Notes: generated from the sequence alone by a model not told the origin. A DNA stretch of 64,000 nt from Halomonas huangheensis (GCF_001431725.1 NZ_CP013106.1:2852001-2916000); one strand, 5' to 3'. Positions 17,179 through 26,121 are shown, counted from the stretch's first letter. Translations and numbers: made by a program.

Positions 17179-19275
17179 ATGAGCCTGTTTGAGTCTGTGG
17201 GTCGCGCGCTATCGCTGTCCCTGCTGCTAGCGGCCCCAACAGTACTGGCCAACCCTACCCCCGGGGATGACCAGCGCCAGGCGGCCATGGAGGTGGCCGA
17301 ATCATTACGCTACGGCCACTATGCCGATGTGAGGCTTGACGACCAGTGGTCCACTCGCGCCTTTCAGCGTTATCTCGACATCCTCGATGGTCAGCGAGCC
17401 TATCTGCTGAAAAGCGATATCGACCAGTTCGACGATCTACGCACTACCATGGACGATGCTGTCCTCGACGGCGACCTCGGCAGAACCTACGATCTCTACA
17501 ACCAGTATCAGAAGCGTGTCATCGACCGTCTCGACTGGCTGATTGCCGAACTCGACAATCTCGACATGAGCTTCGATGGCGATGAGCGTCTGGCGCTCGA
17601 TCGTGAAGACGCTCCCTGGGCAACCAACCACGAAGAACTCGATGCTCTGTGGCAAAAGCGTCTTGCCAATGCTGCTCTGACGCTGTCGATCAGCGGCCAG
17701 GAAGATGACGAGGTCATCGACACCCTGCGCGAGCGCTACGAAACCCAGCGCCACCGTGTCGAGCAGACCAACACCGACGATATCTTCACCATCTTCATGG
17801 CGGGTGTGACCGGCACAGTCGACCCCCACACCGAATACCTGTCTCCTCGACAGAGTGAGTCCTTCGATATTCAGATGCGCCTGTCTCTGGAAGGCATCGG
17901 TGCCCTGCTGCAGGCCGATGGCGAATACGTCAAGGTCGCCAGTCTGGTGCCCGGTGGCCCCGCCGAGAAAGGTGGCTCACTCAAGCCCGCCGATCGCATT
18001 ATCGGCGTCGGTCAGGAAGGCGAGGATATCGTCAATGTCGTCGGCATGCGCCTTGATGACGTCGTTGAGCTGATCCGCGGCCCCAAGGGCTCGGTGGTCC
18101 AGCTTGAAGTCGTACCGGGCGAAGCGGTCGACACAACTCGCTCCACCGTGATCGAGATCACCCGAGACACCGTAAAACTGGAAGATCAGGCCGCCAGCAG
18201 CGAAGTCATCGAGGTCGAGCGTGAAGACGGCACACATCGTGTCGGTGTCATCAAGGTGCCCGCCTTCTATGTCGACTTCGACGCCTGGCAGGCCGGAGAG
18301 GAAAATTACCGCAGCACCACGCGTGACGTGGCCGCCGAAGTCGAGAAACTGCAGGAAGAGAACGTCGAAGGCATCGTCCTCGATCTGCGCAACAATGGCG
18401 GTGGCGCACTGCAGGAAGCCAACTCGATGATCGGGTTGTTCATCGACCGTGGTCCGACGGTGCAGGTGCGCGATGCCCGTGGCCGCATCAGCCTGTATGG
18501 CGATACCGAAAGTGGTTCACTGTATAACGGCCCGCTGGTGGTTCTGGTCAACCGCCTGTCGGCCTCAGCGTCCGAGATCTTTGCCGGTGCTATCCAGGAC
18601 TATGGCCGCGGCCTGATTGTCGGCTCCAGAACCTTCGGCAAGGGCACGGTTCAGACGCTCAGCGATCTGAACTACGGCCAGATCAAGCTGACCCGCGCCA
18701 AGTTCTATCGCATCTCCGGTGAAAGTACCCAGCACCGAGGCGTCAAACCGGATGTTCAGTTCCCCAGCTTGATCGATCCTGAAGTCATCGGTGAAAGCGC
18801 ACTGGACAACGCCCTCCCCTGGGATACTGTCAGCGAAGTGCAGTACCGCAGCTATGGCACGCCTCGCCAGTACCTCAAGGAATTGCGCGAGCGCCATCAG
18901 CAACGAGCTGACGAGCATCCCAACTTCCATTACCTGGAAGAGCGTGCGGCCCTGGCAACCAGTCTTCGCGAGGAGCACACCAGTGTCAGCCTCAACCGTG
19001 AGCAGCGCCAACATGAGGCTGATGCTCAGGATGCCGAGATGCTGGCGTTGGAGAACGAGCGGCGCGAAGCACTGGGACTCGAGCCACTCGAAAACTGGAC
19101 CGATACCCGTGACAGCAACGAAGGCGGTGACGACAACGCACAGACTGACTCGGAAGAAGAGAGCTCGGATCAGCCGGTGGATCGCGCCGAGGTAGAGGAA
19201 TCTGCAGAAATCCTGCTTGATTTCACCGACCTGGGCCCCAGCTGGCAATACGCCCTCAAACAGCAACAACAGTAG
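17179..19275 (+). CDS. prc: Carboxy-terminal processing (tail-specific) protease Prc
   Basis: Prc is a periplasmic S41 protease that trims or degrades proteins with exposed nonpolar C-termini and controls peptidoglycan endopeptidase levels. The 698-residue protein has a signal peptide (cleavage near ALA-like VLA of residues 23-25). A PDZ domain contains the LEGIGALLQADG region, and the catalytic Ser/Lys pair lies in SASASEIF and FGKGTVQ (about residues 464 and 488). Lengths and motifs match E. coli Prc (682). The C-terminal ~70 residues are highly acidic. ATG 17179 follows TTG 17176; GGAG lies upstream. Confidence 0.95.
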   Translation: MSLFESVGRALSLSLLLAAPTVLANPTPGDDQRQAAMEVAESLRYGHYADVRLDDQWSTRAFQRYLDILDGQRAYLLKSDIDQFDDLRTTMDDAVLDGDLGRTYDLYNQYQKRVIDRLDWLIAELDNLDMSFDGDERLALDREDAPWATNHEELDALWQKRLANAALTLSISGQEDDEVIDTLRERYETQRHRVEQTNTDDIFTIFMAGVTGTVDPHTEYLSPRQSESFDIQMRLSLEGIGALLQADGEYVKVASLVPGGPAEKGGSLKPADRIIGVGQEGEDIVNVVGMRLDDVVELIRGPKGSVVQLEVVPGEAVDTTRSTVIEITRDTVKLEDQAASSEVIEVEREDGTHRVGVIKVPAFYVDFDAWQAGEENYRSTTRDVAAEVEKLQEENVEGIVLDLRNNGGGALQEANSMIGLFIDRGPTVQVRDARGRISLYGDTESGSLYNGPLVVLVNRLSASASEIFAGAIQDYGRGLIVGSRTFGKGTVQTLSDLNYGQIKLTRAKFYRISGESTQHRGVKPDVQFPSLIDPEVIGESALDNALPWDTVSEVQYRSYGTPRQYLKELRERHQQRADEHPNFHYLEERAALATSLREEHTSVSLNREQRQHEADAQDAEMLALENERREALGLEPLENWTDTRDSNEGGDDNAQTDSEEESSDQPVDRAEVEESAEILLDFTDLGPSWQYALKQQQQ

Positions 19276-19283
19276 AGCGGTAT

Positions 19284-19347
19284 CGGCTATCGCCTGGCGA
19301 TAGCCCTCAACGAGAAAGGCCGGGGCATTAGTCCCGGCCTTTCTCTG
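19284..19347 (+). terminator. Terminator pair after prc
   Basis: A first hairpin, GGCTATCGCC/GGCGATAGCC (19285-19304), is followed by a perfect 13-bp stem, GAGAAAGGCCGGG (19312-19324) with CCCGGCCTTTCTC (19333-19345). Confidence 0.85.
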
Positions 19348-19385
19348 TATGGCGCCTCACTTCAGGCGGTAGCTCACCAACCGAC

Positions 19386-20087
19386 TCAGCGATTATTCTC
19401 CCGCACACCGTCCCCAGCCTCTCGAATCTGCGCATCACCATTGGCGTACTTCATCCAGGTCTTGCCGAGATGGTTGCGCAACTCGCGACCAACACGTTCA
19501 GCGTCACGCTCCGCCAATGCCTCCATGATCGCCTCATGTTCAATCATCGCCACCTGCCATTTATCGGTCCGCTCATTGGACAGGTAGCGCACACGATACA
19601 ACTGACGGCTGAGATTGGTATGAATCTCGATCAGCGAAGCATTGCCGGAAAGGGCAACAATGCGGTTGTGAATTTCCTGATTGAGCCGGAAGTAGTTCTG
19701 ACGGTCACGGCGCAGGAACGCCGCCTTCATCTCATAATGCATGGCCTGCAACTCAGCGATATCGTCATCCGAGGCTTGAGCACAGGCCAGTTCCGCCGCA
19801 GCCTGTTCCAGCACACTCAGCACATGCGCTTTCTCTTGCATATCACGCGGACTCACGTCTGCCACCACCGCCCCACGGTGTGGCAGCAGTACGACCAATC
19901 CTTCCGTGGCCAGTATCTTCAACGCCTCTCGCATCGGCGTGCGCGACACCTGCAACTCCTCAGCCAGAGTACGCTCAGGAAGGCGCTGACCAGGCTGAAA
20001 GTGATCCATGACGATATGCTCGCGCAGATAACTGGCAACCTTCTCCACCAACCCTGCGCGCTCTACCTGCTGTTGTCCGTTATCCAT
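19386..20087 (-). CDS. GntR-family (FCD/FadR subfamily) transcriptional regulator
   Basis: The N-terminal winged helix-turn-helix contains PGQRLPERTLAEELQVSRTP followed by MREALKILATEGLV. The C-terminal all-helical FCD ligand domain contains LNQEIHNRIVALSGN; its acid and His residues usually bind a metal and an organic acid. ATG 20087 gives 233 residues, normal for the family, with GAGG upstream. The frame extends to GTG 20159 without a ribosome site. With the short start, a TGGCATACCA palindrome lies in its leader and matching sites lie in and before the divergent oxidoreductase-tct operon. The likely role is a ligand-released repressor of that operon and of itself. Confidence 0.88.
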   Translation of the reverse strand: MDNGQQQVERAGLVEKVASYLREHIVMDHFQPGQRLPERTLAEELQVSRTPMREALKILATEGLVVLLPHRGAVVADVSPRDMQEKAHVLSVLEQAAAELACAQASDDDIAELQAMHYEMKAAFLRRDRQNYFRLNQEIHNRIVALSGNASLIEIHTNLSRQLYRVRYLSNERTDKWQVAMIEHEAIMEALAERDAERVGRELRNHLGKTWMKYANGDAQIREAGDGVRENNR

Positions 20088-20123
20088 CCGGATGGCTACC
20101 TCGTTCCCAGAACATCGCGATAA

Positions 20124-20133
20124 TGGCATACCA
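20124..20133. promoter_or_regulatory. Candidate GntR operator O1
   Basis: TGGCATACCA, one mismatch from the perfect palindrome TGGTATACCA, lies 37 bases upstream of the regulator ATG. The TGGT-N2-ACCA pattern is typical of FadR-subfamily operators. Confidence 0.6.
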
Positions 20134-20259
20134 CTTTCATACTTTCCAATCCTGACCACCTTACCCTCTAAAAATATTCTATATCAATTTCATGAAGTTA
20201 CATTAATACATTCACCACCCTGGACGAAAGTCTCAGCTAGTCATCGTTGACCATCAAAA

Positions 20260-20269
20260 TGGTATACCA
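20260..20269. promoter_or_regulatory. Candidate GntR operator O2
   Basis: A perfect palindrome, TGGTATACCA, lies in the divergent control region 99 bases before the COG4091 gene ATG. Confidence 0.7.
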
Positions 20270-20367
20270 CTACATTCCCCCACAGCCATCCCGACTCTCC
20301 AATGCACTTGAGCGGGCACAACGAACTCTGCGCATCAGCGGCGTCTCATGTGGAGAAAGTCCAGATA

Positions 20368-21771
20368 ATGAACTACCTACATCACTTTGACTCACCTCAA
20401 GTCATCGAAGCCTGTGTCGCCGGAGCCGGAGATTTTGGTCGTGGACTACTACGTCAGGCACTGCAGATGCGAAGCCTCTCGGCGCGTATCGCAGTGGATG
20501 TCAACGCCGATAGCGCCGCCCAGGCGCTGCGATCATGTGGGATCGCTAAAGACCAGATAATGGTATGCCATAATGCTGACGAGGCACTGAAGGCCTGGAA
20601 TAAAGGCCATTTCATCGCCGCAGGCTCGCTGGATGATGTTCTTCATCTGCCATTCGATATTCTGGTCGAGTCCACTGGTATACCAGAAGCCGGTGCTCGT
20701 CACTCAGAAGCGGCCATTCTGGCCGGTAAACATGTCGGCATCGCCACCAAGGAAACCGAATCCGTCATCGGCCCCTGGTTGACGCGTCTCGCCCAGCAGC
20801 ACGAGAGAATCTTCACGCCGCTGGATGGTGATCAGCCAGCGCTGCTGATCGGTTTGGTCAGTTGGGCGCAGACGTTGGGCTTCGAGATCATCGCCGCCGG
20901 CAAGAGCAGCGAATACGATTTCGTCTGGCAACAGGAGCAGCAGAGCATCCTGTGCAACGGAGAGCAGTATTCCGCCAATGAGATGGCGGCGCTGTGGGAT
21001 CTTCCCGAGGGAGAAGAGCATCGCACTGTGCTGGCACGCGGCCAGCATCTTGCCGCCATCCCGCAGATTTCTGCGCCAGACCTGTGCGAGATGACCAATG
21101 TGGCCAATGCCACCGGCCTGCTGCCGGACCGCCCGGAATTTCACGCCCTGGTGCTGCGCAACCACGAGGTACCCACCCTACTCGATAGCGAATCACGCGG
21201 CGGTGTGCTCCAGGGTCATGCACGGCTGGAAGTCTTCAACTGCCTGCGCCGCCCCGACGAGCTGAGTTTCGCCGGTGGTGTCTTTGTCATCCTGCGCTGT
21301 GTCGATGAGTACGACTGGCAGATACTGCGTGGCAAGGGCCACGTCCTGAGCCTCTCCAGCCAGAGCGCCATGGTCTACCTGCCGCGCCATCTGCTCGGCC
21401 TGGAGGCCCCCATTTCGCTGCTAGACGCCGTGCTCAAGCAACTGCCCTCCGGTGGTGGCAAGCACACCAGGCCCCATGTCGACCTGGTCGCCCGCGCCAC
21501 AACCGACTTCGTGGCAGGACAATCGCTCGAGATGCGCGGCCATCATCGCCACATCCAGGGGCTACGCCCGGAAGTGCACCCCGCCGCCGCCCTCGCCGAC
21601 GCTGCCCCGGTACCCTTCTATCTATTGCCCGGCGCCGAGGTCCAGCGCCCGATAGCCGCCGGTCAGTTGATTACCCTCGCGGACGTCAAACTGCCGAATA
21701 CGCATCTCAAGCGCCTGCGACACGCGCAGGATGACAGCTTCCATGGGGCGACTTCAGCGGCCAGCGCCTGA
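20368..21771 (+). CDS. COG4091-type NAD(P)-dependent oxidoreductase with C-terminal SAF domain
   Basis: The protein has an N-terminal Rossmann fold (ACVAGAGDFGRGLLRQAL) related to homoserine dehydrogenase and a C-terminal SAF-like domain ending PIAAGQLITLADVKLP. This two-part layout defines the COG4091 'predicted homoserine dehydrogenase' family. Members are usually next to transporters for sugar acids or polyols and are thought to oxidise their substrates; the exact reaction is unknown here. ATG 20368 (467 residues) is preceded by GGAG; the upstream frame from 20302 lacks support. Two operator-like palindromes fall inside its first 110 codons. It is followed after 83 bases by tctC, so substrate import and oxidation are probably coupled. 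Confidence 0.8.
   Translation: MNYLHHFDSPQVIEACVAGAGDFGRGLLRQALQMRSLSARIAVDVNADSAAQALRSCGIAKDQIMVCHNADEALKAWNKGHFIAAGSLDDVLHLPFDILVESTGIPEAGARHSEAAILAGKHVGIATKETESVIGPWLTRLAQQHERIFTPLDGDQPALLIGLVSWAQTLGFEIIAAGKSSEYDFVWQQEQQSILCNGEQYSANEMAALWDLPEGEEHRTVLARGQHLAAIPQISAPDLCEMTNVANATGLLPDRPEFHALVLRNHEVPTLLDSESRGGVLQGHARLEVFNCLRRPDELSFAGGVFVILRCVDEYDWQILRGKGHVLSLSSQSAMVYLPRHLLGLEAPISLLDAVLKQLPSGGGKHTRPHVDLVARATTDFVAGQSLEMRGHHRHIQGLRPEVHPAAALADAAPVPFYLLPGAEVQRPIAAGQLITLADVKLPNTHLKRLRHAQDDSFHGATSAASA
20561..20570. promoter_or_regulatory. Candidate intragenic GntR operator O3
   Basis: TGGTATGCCA, one mismatch from the O2 palindrome, lies about 65 codons into the COG4091 gene. It could take part in looping with O2. 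Confidence 0.45.
20676..20685. promoter_or_regulatory. Candidate intragenic GntR operator O4
   Basis: A perfect TGGTATACCA copy inside the COG4091 gene, encoding part of STGIPEAG. This is identical to O2. Confidence 0.5.
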
Positions 21772-21854
21772 GTTCTCGCCCCTTCCACCCCGCAGCCGAC
21801 AGCACCAGCGCTGGCCACGATCATTACAAGACAAATCGTTCAGGAGCACACAGC

Positions 21855-22814
21855 ATGTCCATCAAGCCTTATCTGATTGCCGGTTCCACCGGTCTGGCCC
21901 TGATCTGGGGTGCCACTGCCACGGCAGAAGATGCTGCCGATTACCCGAGCGGCCCGGTGCAGTTCCTCGTCGCCGCCGGTGCCGGCGGCGGCACCGACAA
22001 CTTCGCGCGTACCGTGAAGCCGATGCTCGAGGAAGCCCTCGACACCCGGGTCACGGTGATCAACCTGCCCTCCGCCTCCGGTGCCATTGCCCACCAACGC
22101 ACCGCCAACAGCGACCCGGACGGGCTGACACTGGACTTTGCCTCCTCGACGCTGGTGACATCACTGGCCGCTGGTCAGAACCCCACCGGCCTCGACCAGC
22201 TGACGCCGGTCGCCCGCATGCAGTCCGATGTCATGACCCTGATCGTCGATCCCGACAAGTACGCGGACTTCGACGCTTTCATGCAGCAGGTCAAGGACAA
22301 CCCCGGCGAGGTAATCATCGGCGGAACCCATGCCGCCAGCCCGGATCGTATGGCCTTCCTCGCGCTGCGCGACGCCTCGGGACTGGACATGAACTTCATT
22401 CCCTATGACGAGGAAGGCAGCGTTGCCGCCAACGTCATGGGCGGCAATATCGACGGCATGTTCGGCGAGATCAGCTCAGTACTGAGCTATATGGAATCCG
22501 GCGACATGATGCCGATTCTGGTGTTTGCCGGCGAGCGTCTGCCCAACTTCCCGGATCTTCCGACCACCGTGGAGAACGGCTGGGATCTGACCGACGGCAA
22601 CGAGCGCGGCATCTTCGTCAATGCCGAAACACCCGATGCCATCGTCGACAAGCTGGAAACCGCCCTCAAGGAAGTCTACGACTCCGAGGACTACCAGCAG
22701 TACGAGGAACGCGTGAACCTTCACTATCGCGAAGGCTGGCTGGGTAGCGACGAATACCGTCAGAAGCTCGAGAGCAACTACGAGCTTTACAAGCGTCTGC
22801 TGGACAACAGCTGA
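21855..22814 (+). CDS. tctC: Tripartite tricarboxylate transporter substrate-binding protein
   Basis: This periplasmic binding protein belongs to the TctC/Bug family, which captures carboxylates for the TctAB permease. It is 319 residues with a Sec signal ending near TATAEDAAD and the family motif FLVAAGAGGGTDNFAR, whose glycine-rich loop contacts the ligand carboxylate. CAGGAGC precedes ATG 21855. It is the first of tctC-tctB-tctA. The family binds ligands from citrate to amino acids and aromatic acids; the sequence alone does not identify which. Confidence 0.92.
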   Translation: MSIKPYLIAGSTGLALIWGATATAEDAADYPSGPVQFLVAAGAGGGTDNFARTVKPMLEEALDTRVTVINLPSASGAIAHQRTANSDPDGLTLDFASSTLVTSLAAGQNPTGLDQLTPVARMQSDVMTLIVDPDKYADFDAFMQQVKDNPGEVIIGGTHAASPDRMAFLALRDASGLDMNFIPYDEEGSVAANVMGGNIDGMFGEISSVLSYMESGDMMPILVFAGERLPNFPDLPTTVENGWDLTDGNERGIFVNAETPDAIVDKLETALKEVYDSEDYQQYEERVNLHYREGWLGSDEYRQKLESNYELYKRLLDNS

Positions 22815-22959
22815 TCCGGGCGAGCAGTGGCGTGGCGCACCGAGTCAGCCCACGCCGCTGCTCGACCCATCGCACGGCAAGGCACGGGGACTCGCCACAA
22901 GACAGCTCCCGTGCCGGGCCTGATGACCTTCAACCCCACATCATCAGTTGGGTGTTCCC

Positions 22960-23439
22960 ATGCGTACCAGACTTACGCTATTTGCCATCGTTGTCCTTGT
23001 CCTGGCCTCGGCGGGGTTGATCCCCACCCTGCAACTGCCAGATTCAGAGGCAGTATCGACCTTCATCGGCCCGCAATTGTGGCCTCTCTCGCTGCTGATC
23101 GCCCTGCTGCTGTTCGGTGCCTTCCTGCTGTGGGAGACCCGCAAATCGGCCGGCAAGCAAAGTGATCTCCACGAAGCCGGTGACGAGCCGGAGGCCGCCA
23201 TTCCCAATCACCGATTGTCGATCGCCGCCAGTCGTCACTGGTATCTGATGGCCGCCACGGTGATCTATACGCTGATGATGCAAGCGATCGGCTTCCTGCC
23301 TGCCACCGCCCTGTTCGCGCTGGTGGTGAGCTGGCTGCTCGGCGCTCGCCATTGGGGCCCGATTCTGGCCACGGTAGCGATTGCCGTGGTGCTGATCCAG
23401 GGCGTGTTCGTCCTTCTGCTGGGCATCCCGCTGCCCTGA
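22960..23439 (+). CDS. tctB: Tripartite tricarboxylate transporter small permease TctB
   Basis: The 159-residue membrane protein has four predicted helices: near residues 5-25, 35-52, 88-108 and 112-155 as a split pair. It also has the short basic/acidic cytosolic linker ETRKSAGKQSDLHEAGDE. Size and position between tctC and tctA identify it as TctB, which is poorly conserved in sequence. ATG 22960 is preferred to the GTG frame start at 22948; the ribosome site is weak. Confidence 0.88.
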   Translation: MRTRLTLFAIVVLVLASAGLIPTLQLPDSEAVSTFIGPQLWPLSLLIALLLFGAFLLWETRKSAGKQSDLHEAGDEPEAAIPNHRLSIAASRHWYLMAATVIYTLMMQAIGFLPATALFALVVSWLLGARHWGPILATVAIAVVLIQGVFVLLLGIPLP

Positions 23440-23472
23440 GGCAGTCCACCCTTCGTTGTCGAGGAGCTGACA

Positions 23473-24975
23473 ATGCTGGATAGTTTTCTCACTGGGCTAA
23501 GCGTCGTTCTCCAGCCCATGAATTTGCTGATTCTGACCTCTGCGGTCTTCATCGGCTTTATCGGTGGCGCCCTGCCGGGGATCAGCGGGGTCATCCTGGT
23601 GGTGATTCTGCTGCCGGTCACCTACGGCATGGAGCCAACCCAGGCCTTCATGCTACTGACGGCAATCTACGGTTCGACGGTATTTTCCGGACTGATCACC
23701 GCGATACTCTATCGCGCTCCGGGTACGCCCGAAGCCGTGATGACCTCCTTCGACGGCTATCCAATGACCCAGCAGGGTGAAGCCGGCAAGGCTCTGGGTA
23801 TCGGCATTCTCAGCTCAGCCATTGGTGGTCTGGTCGGCACCATCGCGCTGATCGTCTGCACACCACTGCTGGCCTCGGTGGCGCTGAAATTCTCGTCGCC
23901 GGAATACTTTGCACTGGCGATTCTCGGTCTGACCGTGGTTGCCTCACTCGGAGGACGGCTGATCCTCGGCCTGATCGGTGCCGCCATTGGCCTGTTCATC
24001 GCCACCGTTGGTATTGACCCGCTGACCGGCGTCAGCCGCTACACCTTCAACAACCTCAATCTGTCAGAAGGTATCGGCCTGATCCCGGTGATTGTCGGCT
24101 TGTTTGCGGTATCCGAAGTCATGAAACGCTCGCTGGGCGGAGAAACACATCAGCCACTGACCAAGGTCCGCGTCAAGATCTTCGACATGCCGATCCTGCG
24201 TCGTATCGGCATGACCTTGTCACGCTCCTCGATCATGGGCGTGATCATCGGCATCCTGCCCGGCATCGGCGCCAGCACCGCCGCCATGGTCAGCTACAGC
24301 GAGGCCGTGCGCTGGTCGAAGCATCCCGAGCAGTTCGGCAAGGGGGCTCCCGAGGGCATCGCCGCACCGGAATCCGCCAACAATGCTGCCGCCATGGGCG
24401 CACTGGTGCCACTGTTCGCGCTGGGTATTCCTGGTAGTGGTACCACCGCCATCATCCTCGGCGCCTTCATCATGCATGGCCTGCAACCCGGCCCACTGTT
24501 CATGATGAACAGCTCCGACCTGATCTACGCGGTGTTCGCTGGGCTATTCATCGTCAACTTCATGATCCTGGCGTTCTCCAAGCCGTTCATCGCGCTGTTT
24601 ACCCGCCTGTTGAATGTGCCTTACTCGGTACTCGGCCCGATCATCATCATGTGTTGCATCGTCGGCACCTATTCGGTCAGCAACTCGATGTTCGACGTGT
24701 GGCTGATGCTGGGTTTCGGCGTGATCGGCTACCTGCTGGAGAAGATCGACTTCCCGACCGTGTCGATCATCCTGGGCCTGGTGCTTGGCCCAATTGCCGA
24801 AAGTGAATTACGCCGCACACTATCGATGTCCCAGGGCGACCTGTCGATCCTGATGACTCGACCAATCAGCGCTACCCTGCTGATTATCGCGTTGGTGTTG
24901 TTGATCGCCGCCATCATTGTTCCATTGCGCAAACATGCCCGAGCAAAAGCTGCTGTATCACAACACCAGGAATGA
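23473..24975 (+). CDS. tctA: Tripartite tricarboxylate transporter large permease TctA
   Basis: TctA is the twelve-helix channel subunit of the TTT carboxylate importer. The 500-residue protein has the family signatures GFIGGALPGISGVILVVIL near residue 35, a second GILPGIGASTAAMVSYSEA near 260, and ALGIPGSGTTAIILGAF near 315. These inverted-repeat motifs line the substrate path. GAGGAG lies before ATG 23473. It is the last gene of the operon, followed by about 210 bases before the Met-rich gene. Confidence 0.95.
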   Translation: MLDSFLTGLSVVLQPMNLLILTSAVFIGFIGGALPGISGVILVVILLPVTYGMEPTQAFMLLTAIYGSTVFSGLITAILYRAPGTPEAVMTSFDGYPMTQQGEAGKALGIGILSSAIGGLVGTIALIVCTPLLASVALKFSSPEYFALAILGLTVVASLGGRLILGLIGAAIGLFIATVGIDPLTGVSRYTFNNLNLSEGIGLIPVIVGLFAVSEVMKRSLGGETHQPLTKVRVKIFDMPILRRIGMTLSRSSIMGVIIGILPGIGASTAAMVSYSEAVRWSKHPEQFGKGAPEGIAAPESANNAAAMGALVPLFALGIPGSGTTAIILGAFIMHGLQPGPLFMMNSSDLIYAVFAGLFIVNFMILAFSKPFIALFTRLLNVPYSVLGPIIIMCCIVGTYSVSNSMFDVWLMLGFGVIGYLLEKIDFPTVSIILGLVLGPIAESELRRTLSMSQGDLSILMTRPISATLLIIALVLLIAAIIVPLRKHARAKAAVSQHQE

Positions 24976-25192
24976 GAGCCCCGCCCTGGATTGCCATTTT
25001 CGTGGTGCTGGAACTGTTCAACTGACAAATAGACGGCTACGACGCTTCAATGGGCAAGGCAATTTCGGCACAGCCTGCGCTTGACCCGTGGGCAGCACCA
25101 GGGTTCCAGACTGGGGATGCCGTATCCGAGCCCCTGGCTGTACGGCATCAATCCAGGAAGATACGAACAAACCTTTAAATGAGGATGGCGCC

Positions 25193-25468
25193 ATGACCAG
25201 AATCCATTCCCTGGCACTTACGGCTCTTGTTACCGCTAGCATATTCAGTGCGGGACCTCTATTCGCCGACGAAGATAATGGTCCCCCAGCCCCGGACGAT
25301 CAAAGCAATATGATGGGTAGCGCCGACTCCAGCATGATGATGGATGAAGGTGCCATGCAGGAACAGATGATGAGCATGATGGGGCAGATGCAGGAGATGC
25401 ACGCCAACTGCAATGCCATGATGTCGCAGATGTCTCAACAGATGACCGACACTCCGCAGGACTCGTAA
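25193..25468 (+). CDS. Small exported methionine-rich protein
   Basis: The 91-residue protein has a Sec signal peptide (LALTALVTASIFSAGPLFA, cleavage near residue 25). Its mature part of about 66 residues contains 16 Met, one His and one Cys, arranged as MM and MMM clusters and Gln/Met repeats. Such Met clusters are typical of periplasmic Cu(I)/Ag(I) binding segments, and the pattern may also form an amphipathic helix. I recognise no family. ATG 25193 has GAGGAT upstream; the frame from 25088 adds unlikely residues. It is followed by a strong hairpin and is convergent with the zinc-responsive ribosomal protein pair. A metal-related function is inference. Confidence 0.75.
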   Translation: MTRIHSLALTALVTASIFSAGPLFADEDNGPPAPDDQSNMMGSADSSMMMDEGAMQEQMMSMMGQMQEMHANCNAMMSQMSQQMTDTPQDS

Positions 25469-25474
25469 CAAAAT

Positions 25475-25502
25475 GGCGGCTCCGCCTGGTAGCGGAGCCG
25501 CC
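25475..25502. terminator. Hairpin between the Met-rich gene and rpmJ
   Basis: GGCGGCTCCG (25475-25484) pairs perfectly with CGGAGCCGCC (25493-25502) around an eight-base loop. It lies between convergent genes and has no T-run. Confidence 0.65.
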
Positions 25503-25541
25503 GACTCATGACTTGTTGATACGAACACTCTCGCCAACGAC

Positions 25542-25688
25542 TCAGCGACGCTTGCGTTTACCGCTTCCCTGACGAGCCTTGAAACGCGGATTGTCCTTGC
25601 AGATCACATAAAGGCGGCCACGACGCTTGACCACCTGACAGCCTGGGTGACGACTCCTCGCGGTCTTCAGTGAACTCAGTACCTGCAT
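25542..25688 (-). CDS. rpmJ: 50S ribosomal protein L36, type B
   Basis: The 48-residue basic protein begins [18 protein letters not shown] and closely resembles E. coli YkgO, the paralogue of L36 that replaces the zinc-ribbon form under zinc limitation. The CxxC pairs of the zinc form are missing; only single Cys residues remain at 17 and 30. GGGAGAGG precedes the ATG. It lies 12 bases downstream of the L31B gene, in the same Zur-type operon. Confidence 0.93.
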   Translation of the reverse strand: MQVLSSLKTARSRHPGCQVVKRRGRLYVICKDNPRFKARQGSGKRKRR

Positions 25689-25700
25689 GTTGCCTCTCCC

Positions 25701-25970
25701 TTACTGTTCGCCCGAGGAGCGTCGTGAAAACGCCCCGAAACGCTTCTCGAAGCGCGCCGCACGCCCCTCACCCGATGCCTTGCGCTGTTTGCCGGTATAG
25801 AACGGATGCGAGGCACTTGAGATATCCAGGTTGACCAACGGATAGGTCTTGCCATCCTCCCAGACGATGGTCTCCGACGAGGTGCAGGTCGAGCGGATAC
25901 GAAAGGTTTCGCCACAGCTGGTGTCGCGGAAGACGACGTAATCGTAATCGGGGTGCAGATGTTTTTTCAT
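25701..25970 (-). CDS. rpmE2: 50S ribosomal protein L31, type B
   Basis: The 89-residue protein has the YkgM-type sequence (KKHLHPDYDYVVFRDTS near the start, SSASHPFYTGKQR in the middle). It lacks the CxxC zinc motif of the housekeeping L31. In zinc-starved cells this form replaces the zinc-containing protein, freeing zinc. ATG 25970 is used; four residues earlier the frame has another possible start. A Zur-like palindrome lies about 55-70 bases upstream. Confidence 0.94.
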   Translation of the reverse strand: MKKHLHPDYDYVVFRDTSCGETFRIRSTCTSSETIVWEDGKTYPLVNLDISSASHPFYTGKQRKASGEGRAARFEKRFGAFSRRSSGEQ

Positions 25971-26025
25971 GATGCGATTCACCTGATCAAGCAGACGTTA
26001 TCCTGAGTACAGGACAGTATTGATA

Positions 26026-26040
26026 TGTAATAACATAACA
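26026..26040 (-). promoter_or_regulatory. Zur-like operator of rpmE2-rpmJ
   Basis: TGTAATAACATAACA matches the gammaproteobacterial Zur pattern TGTTAT-N3-ATAACA at 11 of 12 defined positions. It lies upstream of the zinc-independent L31B/L36B genes, the expected target of the zinc repressor. Confidence 0.72.
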
Positions 26041-26121
26041 ATTGAAAAGTATTCTCGATAAAAAGTAAAGCCTCAGAAACAACACCTGGTGCAGGAAGGA
26101 CAGTGCATTGGGCCTGGAGCC

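Noticed and set aside
21731..22408. A 225-residue frame overlapping tctC
   Set aside because: Same strand, other frame, Arg/His-rich composition typical of a shadow; tctC explains the region.
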